The position numbers were made by a program, and so were the translations under genes. Shown piece by piece: positions 18,013-26,653 of a DNA stretch of 29,954 nt. The notes under the pieces are model-generated. The model saw nothing but the letters and a program-made list of their open reading frames with translations, searched no databases and was not told the DNA's origin. The stretch's first letter is position 1; the number at the start of each line of letters is the position of its first letter. Source of the DNA: a virus; the IMG/VR virus record IMGVR_UViG_3300017779_000094, positions 1 to 29,954 of that record, one strand, 5' to 3'.

Positions 18013-19953
18013 TTATCTTAAAATATCTACTTCAAATACATAATTGACCGGATCGATACAAACGATTTCAAAGTAAGGTTTATTTGTTAATAGCTGTGAT
18101 GGAGCAATAGTTGTAATAGTAGTATTAAACCCACCAGACTTATTAGTTAGTATGTTAATATTATTACCATCTACATCTATCGTATCAATAGCTACTTTGA
18201 AAACTTGACCCTTCTTCCAACCTGTTGTTGAATCATCAATGTATATATTTAGGTTACTATTTAGCACCTCTTGGTTTAACAAGTTATTTAAACTTAATCT
18301 ATTTGAATATGCGTTTAGTTTGGCCCAAACACCATATTGGTTTGCTAATGAGTTATCAAATGGAGTAGTTGGGGTTAATGCGCCAGTCGTAATCTGTGAT
18401 GCAATATCCCATTGATATACATCAGATACAGCGTAACCATCTACATCATTATTAACTTTAATTTTACCTGCAATAGATTTATCAACTGTAGTACCTCTAC
18501 CTGAGAAGATTACATCTGTATTATATTGTAATTCTACTGGGATAGTACCATCTACCAATTGATTAATTTTTGTGTGAGCATTATTAATTAATGCTAGTAA
18601 TGCATTTGAATCTTGTAACTGTAATGAAGATGCTGTAAAATCATCTTCTAACTCTTGAATTCTAGACTCAAGTGCCGCAGCTCTAGCAGTACCTAAGATT
18701 ACGTTTTCTAAAGAGTCTAATCTTTCTACAATTTTATTATATCTATTATTAGCTTGTAGTAATAGATCTGTCGCATTCTCTAACGCTGTAGTAGTGTCCA
18801 TGAAAAGGTCCATGGAGAAAGTAGTAAAGTCATTTATACTTGTCTCAACACCTACGTTATCTAGCGATGAATTAAATTTAAGATTTAATTTTAAAGAATA
18901 TGCATTACCATTTAAGCCTGTAACTTCATTAGGCTTAAATTTAATTTGCTCGTGAATTTTTGTACCCGGTCCGTAAGCATCTAAAATATCATCTAAGATT
19001 AGAATTCCGTACAGGTTTGTAGCTCTATTTGCTGGTACAGAAGAGCTATATAAATCATAATAAACTAAAACAGCATTAAACTTAAACTGTTGTCCAGTTT
19101 TTGCATAGTCTAATAAAGACTCTACGTCTGGATTATTTTGAATTGTTTCATAAGAAGCAGTTTCCCAATCAATTTGTACCGAATCAGTAGCATTTGTTTG
19201 AATGTCATAGTATGGTCCTGAGTTTAGGGTCCATTGATCTACTACAGGTTCTAAATTAATATTAGGATCTGGATGTGTTTGACCTTCTCTACCTTCAACA
19301 TTTACTGCGTTAACATCAGTTGGATAGAGTTTAGTTGCAGATGTATTATAGTCTGTAGGCTTAAACAATACTAGAGGTGTATTACCTACCGCTGTCGGTA
19401 CGTTAATATAAACTTCATGGTAAGTATTGCCTTGATAAGCTACGTCGTTCTCAGCGTCAATATGACCTAAGTATTTAACTACTTTATCGTAGTTCGAGCC
19501 GCCTAAAATAGAATTATTATTTTCAGCGTATGCTCCTGTTGAACTCTCATTAGAATCAGTTGGTCTAAAATCTACAGCACCTAATGCTGATAACCACTTA
19601 AAGAAAATCTTTTCTGCATCGGATTGCAGAATAATTGGGTCATAGTCATCATCCTTTAGAAGTATCTCTTCTAAATTTAATGCGTAATTTTGGAATGTTT
19701 GAGCGAAATCCACATTGGGCTGAGTTGCATTATATGCTTGACCAGAGGGTTGCTTTAAGTTTACCTCAAAGTCAATAGCGTTAGCTCCGTCAACAGATTG
19801 CGTAAAATCAGGTAGATCTAGTAAAGCGAATTTACTAAATTCAAAATTGATGTCAGCACTGTTAAAGGCTCTAGTAATATCTCTCGCCGAAGAAGCGAAA
19901 GCATACATTGTGCCACCTTGCGGCTGTGGTATTCTTACTAATGGAGTTGCCAT
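18013..19953 (-). CDS. Baseplate or tail structural protein with central coiled coil
   Basis: This 646-aa protein has no signal sequence. A mixed N-terminal domain of about 380 residues begins MATPLVRIPQPQGGTMYAF, with SARDITRAFNSADINFEFSKF near residues 22-42. A coiled coil spans about 384-464 (ENATDLLLQANNRYNKIVE, then ESRIQELEDDF). A beta-rich C-terminal domain of about 180 residues ends in CIDPVNYVFEVDILR. A globular head, coiled-coil neck and globular tip are consistent with a trimeric baseplate-associated protein, in the region where T4 keeps its gp8 to gp11 peripheral wedge and pin genes. I cannot assign it to one of these. The gene begins 20 bases after the 188-aa gene and ends one base before the 1226-aa gene. 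Confidence 0.6.
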   Translation of the reverse strand: MATPLVRIPQPQGGTMYAFASSARDITRAFNSADINFEFSKFALLDLPDFTQSVDGANAIDFEVNLKQPSGQAYNATQPNVDFAQTFQNYALNLEEILLKDDDYDPIILQSDAEKIFFKWLSALGAVDFRPTDSNESSTGAYAENNNSILGGSNYDKVVKYLGHIDAENDVAYQGNTYHEVYINVPTAVGNTPLVLFKPTDYNTSATKLYPTDVNAVNVEGREGQTHPDPNINLEPVVDQWTLNSGPYYDIQTNATDSVQIDWETASYETIQNNPDVESLLDYAKTGQQFKFNAVLVYYDLYSSSVPANRATNLYGILILDDILDAYGPGTKIHEQIKFKPNEVTGLNGNAYSLKLNLKFNSSLDNVGVETSINDFTTFSMDLFMDTTTALENATDLLLQANNRYNKIVERLDSLENVILGTARAAALESRIQELEDDFTASSLQLQDSNALLALINNAHTKINQLVDGTIPVELQYNTDVIFSGRGTTVDKSIAGKIKVNNDVDGYAVSDVYQWDIASQITTGALTPTTPFDNSLANQYGVWAKLNAYSNRLSLNNLLNQEVLNSNLNIYIDDSTTGWKKGQVFKVAIDTIDVDGNNINILTNKSGGFNTTITTIAPSQLLTNKPYFEIVCIDPVNYVFEVDILR

Positions 19954-19973
19954 CTACAGTTTCGGTTTAATTT

Positions 19974-20540
19974 TTATTGTACAGTTACTTTATGTGAACC
20001 TACCACATACCAAACTGTGTTAAAACATCTCAGTGTTATCGTCGAGTTAAGACCATCTAAGCTAATTGAAGTAGCAGCTAGCGCAGCACCTTGTCCCGTG
20101 TTTGCTTTAACTTCAACTGCTGAATTTGCTACATTAATTAGAGTAACTTCTTGCCCGTCATCTCCAACTGGAAGCGTAAATTCCCCGTCAATAAAGTAGT
20201 TAGACTTATCTAAGTTACTTGGTGCTGTATTGGTTGTTGCTACTGCAGCAGTTCCAACTACACCTGACTTAATAAGTTTACCACCTAAATTAACATTCTG
20301 CATTGTAGCTGCTGTGCCAAATGTTGCACCTGCAGAACTAACAGAAAGTAAAGCTGAGCCGTCTACTACGTTAAGCTGTTGTGTTGTTGCTGAAGATAAA
20401 CCACTTAATACACCAGTAGTAGGGTTTATTAAAGCTACAACTGAAGCTAACTCGTCGTTTAATAACTCAAAGTTACTGTTGATAACTGGTCTCGATGATG
20501 ATACCGAATCTGTACCTAAAATTTCAGTAATGTTTGCCAT
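19974..20540 (-). CDS. Small tail fibre-like protein
   Basis: This 188-aa protein is Ala/Ser/Thr/Val-rich and lacks a signal peptide. The N-terminus (ANITEILGTDSVSSSRPVINSNFELLNDEL) resembles the start of the 723-aa fibre (INIQEILHPSDSS ... VNYNFDQIL): both have an I-x-E-I-L start and an N-x-N-F or N-Y-N-F turn. This suggests a common attachment module. The middle is a low-complexity beta or triple-helical region. The C-terminus (EVTLINVANSAVEVKANTG ... STITLRCFNTVWYVVGSHK) looks like the small beta tip domain of many phage fibres, in which a TLRCFNTVWY-type strand closes the fold. It follows the gp7/gpI-like gene by 7 bases, where P2-type phages place their fibre gene. A short trimeric fibre or adaptor is the best reading. 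Confidence 0.6.
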   Translation of the reverse strand: MANITEILGTDSVSSSRPVINSNFELLNDELASVVALINPTTGVLSGLSSATTQQLNVVDGSALLSVSSAGATFGTAATMQNVNLGGKLIKSGVVGTAAVATTNTAPSNLDKSNYFIDGEFTLPVGDDGQEVTLINVANSAVEVKANTGQGAALAATSISLDGLNSTITLRCFNTVWYVVGSHKVTVQ

Positions 20541-20547
20541 TTTATAT

Positions 20548-23325
20548 TTATTTTACTTTTAACATGTTGCGTTTTACAACGTTCTTATTTCCATACGTGT
20601 CTTCAGCTTCCAGTTCAATCGAGTAGTTACCCGGCTCTTGGAAGATGTATGTAAGCCACATATTATTATAGTATATATCATTGATTTCTGGGTTAGTTAT
20701 ATTAGTGATAGTCCATTTTGGATTTCTAGCACCTGGAAACTTAGAAATATCAGTTGATATAGTGATATGGGTAGATCTTTCAACTTCTGCCCAATTTTTA
20801 AATACTTTTAAATTATCCCACGAAGGATTATATGCCACAGAGTGTACAAAGCCATCTGCGGGCGCATTGACTGTAGACGCAGTGTCTTTAATAATCTCTA
20901 CTTTTTCAAAATCATAGTTCTTAGAATACTCTTGACCTGAACATAAAAGGAAGTAGAATTTATCAAAATTATCAATATCACTATCATTATCTTCATCTAA
21001 GAAAATAGGGTTATAGTTAAATTTAGCGATAATAGGATCTGTACTAGCCTCTAATTCATTTGCAATAGTTTCCCATCTAGTAATATCATTAGCACTTAAA
21101 GGAGACTCAGATAAAATCTTATGCTCCCCTACTATTACTTCTTTTGTTGATGGATTTCTATGTGTAATTTTTAGAATATCACCCTGTTCAATCCAGTTAA
21201 TCTTAAAAGATGCTGTTAAATCTGGGCCAACTCTCATGTTATCCCACCAGTTATGAACTGTATCTTTCCATCTAAATTCACATTCATCCCATTGGTATGG
21301 TCCAGTAGTTTCTGAATATCCAGTATCTGAGAATGGATCGACAAACCTTCTTACCATTGAGAATCTTACACCTTGGTCTTCTTCTCTATGTAAATAATTT
21401 GCTCTATCTAAAGTTTGATAGAATGTTGCAATGTTATCATCAATCTTTGCAGTGTTATCTTGTGCAAAATTCCAATATCCACCTGATTTATCCCAGTCTA
21501 AAGATTTAGAATCCCATGTTGCAATTCTATCTTTACTATCTACCTCTAACCATTTATAGATACCATATAATTCTAACTCTTTTAATTTAACCTCAAATAG
21601 ATCGTCTTTCTTATAGTAAGACATGTGGCCAAATAGATCATAAATTCTTAATTCTATAGTATAAGCTCCGACATAAGGTAAATTAACAGGTAATCTTTTA
21701 TAGTCATCAACTGGACCTCTATATTCTTGGTGCCATCCCTGTGGTCCATCAATAATCCATTCAACTTCATATACCCATCTTTTCCACCAATCGTTCCATG
21801 TTACTTTTAGATTTTCATTTGCATCAACTGCATCATCCCAAACAAAATTAGCCTCGTCCCAAACATCATCCCAAGACTCCATAGAATCTAAAATAACTGG
21901 ACAGCCTATTGGAATTTTAGTTGAAGAAAAATTAGAGTTCCATGAATTCATTTCCCTATCATGATAAGTCTCGTAGAATTTTTCATAGACTGATTTTAAC
22001 TCTGTTCTTTGAGCTACAGTCATGGTAGACTCTTCACCAATAGCTAAATTTAAAAATGTATTATAGTTATTAGTAAGATCATCTTGATCTAGGCTTGGTT
22101 TTAAAACCATCGATGTATCTTCAATAAAAAGATCTCTATCTTTTGGAAATACATCAAACTTTACTCTATGTCCCTCTGTAAAAAAGCCAATTGGATTTTG
22201 AATCTTCCAAATATTTAAGTTCTTCTGAGAGAAATAGTCGCCTTCTCCTGTAATATCTACGATTTTAGCTTCAAGGGGTAAAAAATCTCTTTGTAATCTA
22301 TTCTTTAAACCGTATAATTTAATTAGGACTTCATCTGGAGTATAATCAAATACCTCATCAACATTTGCAATATCCCATTGATCGAAAGTTCCATTAGGCT
22401 CATTTAATCTATAGACTAAAGAAAATCTACTAGTTTTCTTTTGAGTTGAAGAAGGCATCTTAAATTTCAAACGCTTTCTTATTCTCTCTCCTCTTACCGA
22501 TGAGTTAGGTACGGGAATTGCATGTAACTTACCGAAAGTCTTCGAGTCTTTATCTACATTAATCCAATACTCTTTAAGTGTAATCTTATCATAACCGAAA
22601 AAGTCAATTGCATTTAGAATAGCTTTATACGTACCAACAAATGGCTTAATATTATTTAGCTCTAATAGTAATTCTTTTCTCTTTTGATTTAGAAGTTGGT
22701 AATCAGGATGCATCTCTGAAATATCATGAGACTTAAATAACATAAAGTCTTCTTCCTCTAAAGACGCACCTAAGTTAGCTAATAATACTTTTAATCTAGG
22801 ATCTTCTGCTTCAACTTCACCATAAAATTCAATTCTTGCAACCACGACCTCACCGGCTTTAACTTGCAATACTCTCTTGTGAATACCTTCATGTTCTGAA
22901 GAAACAGCTATGTTAACCTGTAAAGCACTATTTAATTGTGTATTAATACTTTTTAGATAATTACTATCTTGTGAATCAATTGTATCAAAAGGTGCTAACG
23001 TTAATGATTGGTTTTTTAATTCCTTTACATAGGCCTTACCACCATCCATGCGCATACCATACATTATTACATCTTTAGATTGGTCAGACTCTATAGCTTC
23101 CCAACTAAAATCTAATGTAGTAATTATATTATCTGGAGAGACTGGTTTATTAATAACTAAATCGCCATTTAATAAACACTCTTCTAGAACAAATAGGTTT
23201 ACTGTTTCGTATAAGTTTGCAGATACTTCTGGCATATAGACTTTACCAGTCCAAATACCATCCGCATCCTGAATTAACTGGATTTCAGAATCAGTACCAT
23301 TAAAGAATCTTAAATTATTCCACAT
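20548..23325 (-). CDS. Baseplate wedge protein in gp7/gpI position
   Basis: This 925-aa protein lies directly downstream of the gp6-like gene and its 89-aa companion, the place held by T4 gene 7 (about 1,030 aa) and P2 gene I. An N-terminal beta region is followed by a helical segment (about 195-240: LLLELNNIKPFVGTYKAILN, IDFFGYDKITL), reminiscent of the conserved helical core of tail protein I. Two PKD/Ig-like segments are visible, near 515-580 (GAYTIELRIYDLFGHMSYY) and at the C-terminus (GNYSIELEAEDTYGNKNVVK). The middle is unusually Trp-rich, with three related clusters at about 482-498, 604-621 and 677-699. The gp7 identity rests mainly on synteny and size; a full alignment was not possible. 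It starts 1 base after the 89-aa stop. Confidence 0.5.
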   Translation of the reverse strand: MWNNLRFFNGTDSEIQLIQDADGIWTGKVYMPEVSANLYETVNLFVLEECLLNGDLVINKPVSPDNIITTLDFSWEAIESDQSKDVIMYGMRMDGGKAYVKELKNQSLTLAPFDTIDSQDSNYLKSINTQLNSALQVNIAVSSEHEGIHKRVLQVKAGEVVVARIEFYGEVEAEDPRLKVLLANLGASLEEEDFMLFKSHDISEMHPDYQLLNQKRKELLLELNNIKPFVGTYKAILNAIDFFGYDKITLKEYWINVDKDSKTFGKLHAIPVPNSSVRGERIRKRLKFKMPSSTQKKTSRFSLVYRLNEPNGTFDQWDIANVDEVFDYTPDEVLIKLYGLKNRLQRDFLPLEAKIVDITGEGDYFSQKNLNIWKIQNPIGFFTEGHRVKFDVFPKDRDLFIEDTSMVLKPSLDQDDLTNNYNTFLNLAIGEESTMTVAQRTELKSVYEKFYETYHDREMNSWNSNFSSTKIPIGCPVILDSMESWDDVWDEANFVWDDAVDANENLKVTWNDWWKRWVYEVEWIIDGPQGWHQEYRGPVDDYKRLPVNLPYVGAYTIELRIYDLFGHMSYYKKDDLFEVKLKELELYGIYKWLEVDSKDRIATWDSKSLDWDKSGGYWNFAQDNTAKIDDNIATFYQTLDRANYLHREEDQGVRFSMVRRFVDPFSDTGYSETTGPYQWDECEFRWKDTVHNWWDNMRVGPDLTASFKINWIEQGDILKITHRNPSTKEVIVGEHKILSESPLSANDITRWETIANELEASTDPIIAKFNYNPIFLDEDNDSDIDNFDKFYFLLCSGQEYSKNYDFEKVEIIKDTASTVNAPADGFVHSVAYNPSWDNLKVFKNWAEVERSTHITISTDISKFPGARNPKWTITNITNPEINDIYYNNMWLTYIFQEPGNYSIELEAEDTYGNKNVVKRNMLKVK

Positions 23326-23326
23326 A

Positions 23327-23596
23327 TTATCTAGTTCTGTCGTCGTCTTTTTCTACCGTAAAGTTCTTGTAATTTCTTAAGTATCTAACCTGTCGTAAAA
23401 CATTAGTCATCATATCATCAATAAATCCTAAGAACTCTCTCATTACTTGGTTTCTTTGAATAAACCTAGATAGCTGATTTTTAAGCAGACCATTTTTATC
23501 ATAGTCATATCTTATATTCTTTAGATCATCTCTTCTATGCTTAGCTATCTTATATAGCCTCTTACGCTTGTATGCTCTTATATTATTAAATAACAT
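23327..23596 (-). CDS. Small basic protein between gp6-like and gp7-like genes
   Basis: This 89-aa protein has a strongly basic first half (AYKRKRLYKIAKHRRDDLK) and looks helical throughout, with an amphipathic stretch NQVMREFLGFIDDMMTNVLR at about 49-68 and an acidic/basic tail (KDDDRTR). Its ATG overlaps the gp6-like stop by one base (TAATG), and its stop is 1 base from the next ATG, so it is translationally embedded between two baseplate wedge genes. That placement suggests a small wedge-binding factor or an assembly chaperone. No family is recognised. It is a real gene rather than chance because it fills the gap exactly and keeps the operon's spacing pattern. Confidence 0.6.
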   Translation of the reverse strand: MLFNNIRAYKRKRLYKIAKHRRDDLKNIRYDYDKNGLLKNQLSRFIQRNQVMREFLGFIDDMMTNVLRQVRYLRNYKNFTVEKDDDRTR

Positions 23597-25425
23597 TATT
23601 TCAAGGCTTTTCTATTTCCAGCCTGTACTCTAGTGTATATTGTTCTAGGTACCGGCGCATCATCAAAGTTTATACTAAGTGCTGCTTCAGCATTTATCAA
23701 CGCGTCGTCTACGATTTCATCACCATCACGATCTAGCCATCCGCCTCTAAAGACAGCAACTTCTTCGTGTTCCATAATGATGTCACCCCATTCGTCTAAG
23801 CCTGCAACTGTATAAGGAATCTGGGTAGTAGCATCTACATCCACGGTCTTAACTTCCTCTATACGCTTAAAGAAAACATATTTTTGTTTGCCGTTACCAA
23901 TTTCTTCTAGAATTACAGGTTCTTGTGGTACAACTGTAACAGTTTTAGACTCATAATAGCCTAACCTTCTTGCGGTCTCTTCTGTTTCAGATATAAATCT
24001 CACATTAACTGCATCAATACCATCAATCTCCTCTAAGATATAGACAATATCGGATTTAGGTAATTTATCTCTTCTTGTTACATTTAACATGTAATCACTA
24101 ACTCTAGCTCTTACTTCATTAAAAATTTCTTGTTTTGTATAGCCTTCAAAATACCTAATATTAATATCCATGCTGTATTTTCTGATCTTAGGTTTTACAA
24201 ATATAACTTCTGTTGTCACCATTTGTTGACCACTATCTTGAATCACTTGCGACATTTTGTCGTACTCATTTTGATCGAAGAACATTTCATTTAAAGGAAT
24301 TGAGAAGTAGTCTTGATCTGCTAATAATTTTCTCTTAGCATCTGGAATTGCAAAAATATAGATAACATTATCATCATCTAAATATTGATCCGATGTGGTA
24401 TTGTATGCATCCACATACGAGAACATACCATATCTTGATAGGAAATACTCGTAATTGTCCGGAGTTGCTAAGACGTAAGATTTAGAAGCGAGAGGGGCCA
24501 TTAATTTAGTAAACTCAGTGTCCTCTGCATCAGCTCCCATTTTAGGAGATGAAGTAACATTAACTTCTAGATATTCGTTTAAGTCAAATGCAGTTCCATT
24601 TGAATCAGTTCCTTCTGAAGTCCACTGGAATTGTAGATCTTGTCCATCAGCTAAATTACCTAAAGCACCTTTATGCTTTACATATTCTACCATAATATCA
24701 GAACCTGCTGGAGGTATTGCACCGAAATTACCAGTACCAAAGTAAATATCTAGGCCTCCAGAAACTCCAGTCTTAATAATATATGCTGGTTCCTCGTTTA
24801 GCATATCATAGACTGATTCGTGCTTTGTCCATTTTTGCCCGTTAACAGAAACACTAACTTTAGAATGATCTGTCAAAGAGGCTATCTTAACGTTATATGA
24901 TTGCATCTTTTCTCCAGTTCCAGTAAAGGTTTGTTTTTCAAACTTACCCTGAATAATAGCAACCTTAGTTTTATTCTTATTAGATTTTTCTAATCTATAT
25001 TTTTCTTGTGAAGATAATATTGTATAAGTTAATCCATTTAATTGACATGTTAACTCAGATCTTGCATCTACATTTAAACCACTACCAGCAATCATACCTA
25101 GATCTGCACCAACCTTCCATCTAAATTCTATTTCACCAGTTGCTGCAAACCCTCTTGTTGCATCATGGCCAGTTAATCTTGCCATACCATATATAGACTC
25201 TGGTTGCTGAGCTGTGTAAATATTTTGTTCTACTAATGAGTCTTCAATATAGAACATAATTAATTCAGTAATCTCAGAAACTACATTTACTACTTGAGCA
25301 AAAGGAGAAGCATCGGTAAATAACGTCCCGGATCTCTTGTATACCCTAGCGATATATGTACGCGCATCTGCCTGAATTTGACTTGCTCGTGTTCTTAGTG
25401 TATTTAAAAATTTTAATTCCGCCAT
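23596..25425 (-). CDS. gp6: Baseplate wedge protein, gp6/gpJ family
   Basis: This 609-aa protein is close to T4 gp6 (660 aa) in size and directly follows a gp25-family gene, the conserved gp25-gp6 (P2 W-J) pair. An N-terminal helical region (about 20-80, RTYIARVYKRSGTLF ... EITELIMFYIEDSLVEQNIY) leads to beta domains. At about 315-332 is the family's TPDNYEYFLSRYGMF turn, and at about 452-474 the segment LPKSDIVYILEEIDGIDAVN, matching the [LP]-x-SD-[IV]-x-x-x-[IL]-E-x-I-x-G-[IV]-x-[AS]-V-x-V element typical of gp6/J-like proteins. Two gp6-type subunits plus one gp7-type subunit make the wedge heterotrimer that forms the inner baseplate iron ring. The start is 7 bases after gp25. The C-terminus (RTIYTRVQAGNRKALK) is intact. 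Confidence 0.85.
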   Translation of the reverse strand: MAELKFLNTLRTRASQIQADARTYIARVYKRSGTLFTDASPFAQVVNVVSEITELIMFYIEDSLVEQNIYTAQQPESIYGMARLTGHDATRGFAATGEIEFRWKVGADLGMIAGSGLNVDARSELTCQLNGLTYTILSSQEKYRLEKSNKNKTKVAIIQGKFEKQTFTGTGEKMQSYNVKIASLTDHSKVSVSVNGQKWTKHESVYDMLNEEPAYIIKTGVSGGLDIYFGTGNFGAIPPAGSDIMVEYVKHKGALGNLADGQDLQFQWTSEGTDSNGTAFDLNEYLEVNVTSSPKMGADAEDTEFTKLMAPLASKSYVLATPDNYEYFLSRYGMFSYVDAYNTTSDQYLDDDNVIYIFAIPDAKRKLLADQDYFSIPLNEMFFDQNEYDKMSQVIQDSGQQMVTTEVIFVKPKIRKYSMDINIRYFEGYTKQEIFNEVRARVSDYMLNVTRRDKLPKSDIVYILEEIDGIDAVNVRFISETEETARRLGYYESKTVTVVPQEPVILEEIGNGKQKYVFFKRIEEVKTVDVDATTQIPYTVAGLDEWGDIIMEHEEVAVFRGGWLDRDGDEIVDDALINAEAALSINFDDAPVPRTIYTRVQAGNRKALK

Positions 25426-25432
25426 TAGTTAT

Positions 25433-25789
25433 TTATCTTAAATTTACTTGGATTTGATATTCATTATTAACTGTAATATCCACATAACAAATATCTCTTA
25501 CCTCACCTTTATAGAAAGTCACTTCAACGTCAGTTGAATAGTCTCTAGATAGAGGGCAATAGTTATCCAATTGGTTTACTATCTCATTTTTGATTTGCCA
25601 TTCATTTTGATTTAAACTATAAACCAAATCCTCTAAATTACAACCAAAATCAGGATTACCTAGTACATCTTGCTTTCTTGTAAATAATACAGTCTCAATT
25701 TGAGCTATTAACTGATGAACTTCAGTAGAATTCTGAAGAACTCCTGCTCTATAGTTAGGGTCACCTATGTATTTAATGTAAAAATCCAT
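25433..25789 (-). CDS. gp25: Baseplate wedge protein, gp25/gpW (GPW_gp25) family
   Basis: This 118-aa protein has the family's typical length (T4 gp25 is 132 aa) and its signature: an IETVLFTRKQDVLGNPDFG segment at about residues 31-49 followed by CNLEDLVYSL, which corresponds to the consensus I-x-x-[IL]-L-x-T-x-x-G-x-x-x-x-x-P-x-[FY]-G-x-x-[IL]. The C-terminal half is a beta sheet ending in the usual V-x-V-x-L strand (EYQIQVNLR). In T4-like baseplates gp25 joins the wedge heterotrimer core to the sheath and hub. It sits immediately upstream of the gp6-like gene, as W precedes J in P2. The ATG is preceded by ACATATATAA with no Shine-Dalgarno, and a 20-base gap separates it from the 280-aa gene. 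Confidence 0.9.
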   Translation of the reverse strand: MDFYIKYIGDPNYRAGVLQNSTEVHQLIAQIETVLFTRKQDVLGNPDFGCNLEDLVYSLNQNEWQIKNEIVNQLDNYCPLSRDYSTDVEVTFYKGEVRDICYVDITVNNEYQIQVNLR

Positions 25790-25809
25790 TTATATATGTA
25801 TTCGGCTCA

Positions 25810-26652
25810 TTATGAGTGGAACATCCAGTCCACGCCTTCATCGCCCTTAATTTCTTCAATAATCGACTCTAATTCGGTGTCTCCCATGTCTTTTATTGCG
25901 TCATAATCAAATTCTACATTACCAGGTAATGCAAATTTAAAGATACCAAGTTTGGCACCTAAGGATTGCTTAATCTTAGCAGAACAATATCTAAAGAAGA
26001 TCTCATCTTCATAGATAGCACAATCAGGTAGAGTTTCATAAACTTGTAAAATAACATCTTGCTTAGGAGTATCTCCTAATATCTTTAACTCTCCTGTTAA
26101 TCTCGAGTACTGAAATGAAATAGGATTTTCTAATATCTGCCTAGATAAATCAGCCATCGATGCATTTAATACGTAATATTGTAATTCTTCGGCTGCTTCA
26201 GCTGGACCAGATCCATCATACATACCTCTGAATAACATTTTTTCTAGTGCGAAATCACCACCACCTTGGAATCTAACATCAAGGCCTTGACCTGTTCCAT
26301 TAAAACCACTTCCTAAATCGTGAACACCAAATACTGAAAATACTGCACCAGATCCATCTGAACTTGCGTTAGGTAAGTTTAAAGATCTGTGATTTTTAAA
26401 GTATGTAGAACTAAATACCGAAGAAGGTATATGATAATAGTTTTCTCTTACAGCATCTTCATAGTTTTTATAGAACCATTTTTTGGCTCTTTTAACTATG
26501 TTCATAATTTCTCTTTGAGGTAGGTTAACAGGAACCATACATGCACCAGTTAAATCATCTCCTAATTCTTGTAAAAAAGCATTAAGACAATTATCACCAA
26601 AACTTCTTTCGGTGTTTAGGTTGGTTTCGTTACCTGATCTAATTTCACTCAT
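25810..26652 (-). CDS. Probable virion structural protein upstream of gp25
   Basis: This 280-aa protein has no membrane segment. Near the N-terminus is a helical element (LPQREIMNIVKRAKKWFYKN, YEDAVRENYYHIPSS, residues about 44-79). A Gly-rich stretch follows at about 98-135 (GAVFSVFGVHDLGSGFNG, VRFQGGGDF). Then comes an alpha/beta core (ADLSRQILENPISFQYSRLT, LKILGDTPKQDVILQVYETL) and a C-terminal LGAKLGIFKFALPGNVEFDY plus an acidic helix. The pattern of a helical R-x-x-x-x-x-x-K-x-W-F-Y segment and an L-x-K-x-x-F-x-x-x-L-P-G-x-V-x-x motif recalls conserved structural proteins of marine T4-like phages. I recall that resemblance only from general knowledge, so it is weak. A neck or wedge-associated role is inferred from its place next to gp25. 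It starts one base after the amidoligase-like gene. Confidence 0.55.
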   Translation of the reverse strand: MSEIRSGNETNLNTERSFGDNCLNAFLQELGDDLTGACMVPVNLPQREIMNIVKRAKKWFYKNYEDAVRENYYHIPSSVFSSTYFKNHRSLNLPNASSDGSGAVFSVFGVHDLGSGFNGTGQGLDVRFQGGGDFALEKMLFRGMYDGSGPAEAAEELQYYVLNASMADLSRQILENPISFQYSRLTGELKILGDTPKQDVILQVYETLPDCAIYEDEIFFRYCSAKIKQSLGAKLGIFKFALPGNVEFDYDAIKDMGDTELESIIEEIKGDEGVDWMFHS

Positions 26653-26653
26653 T

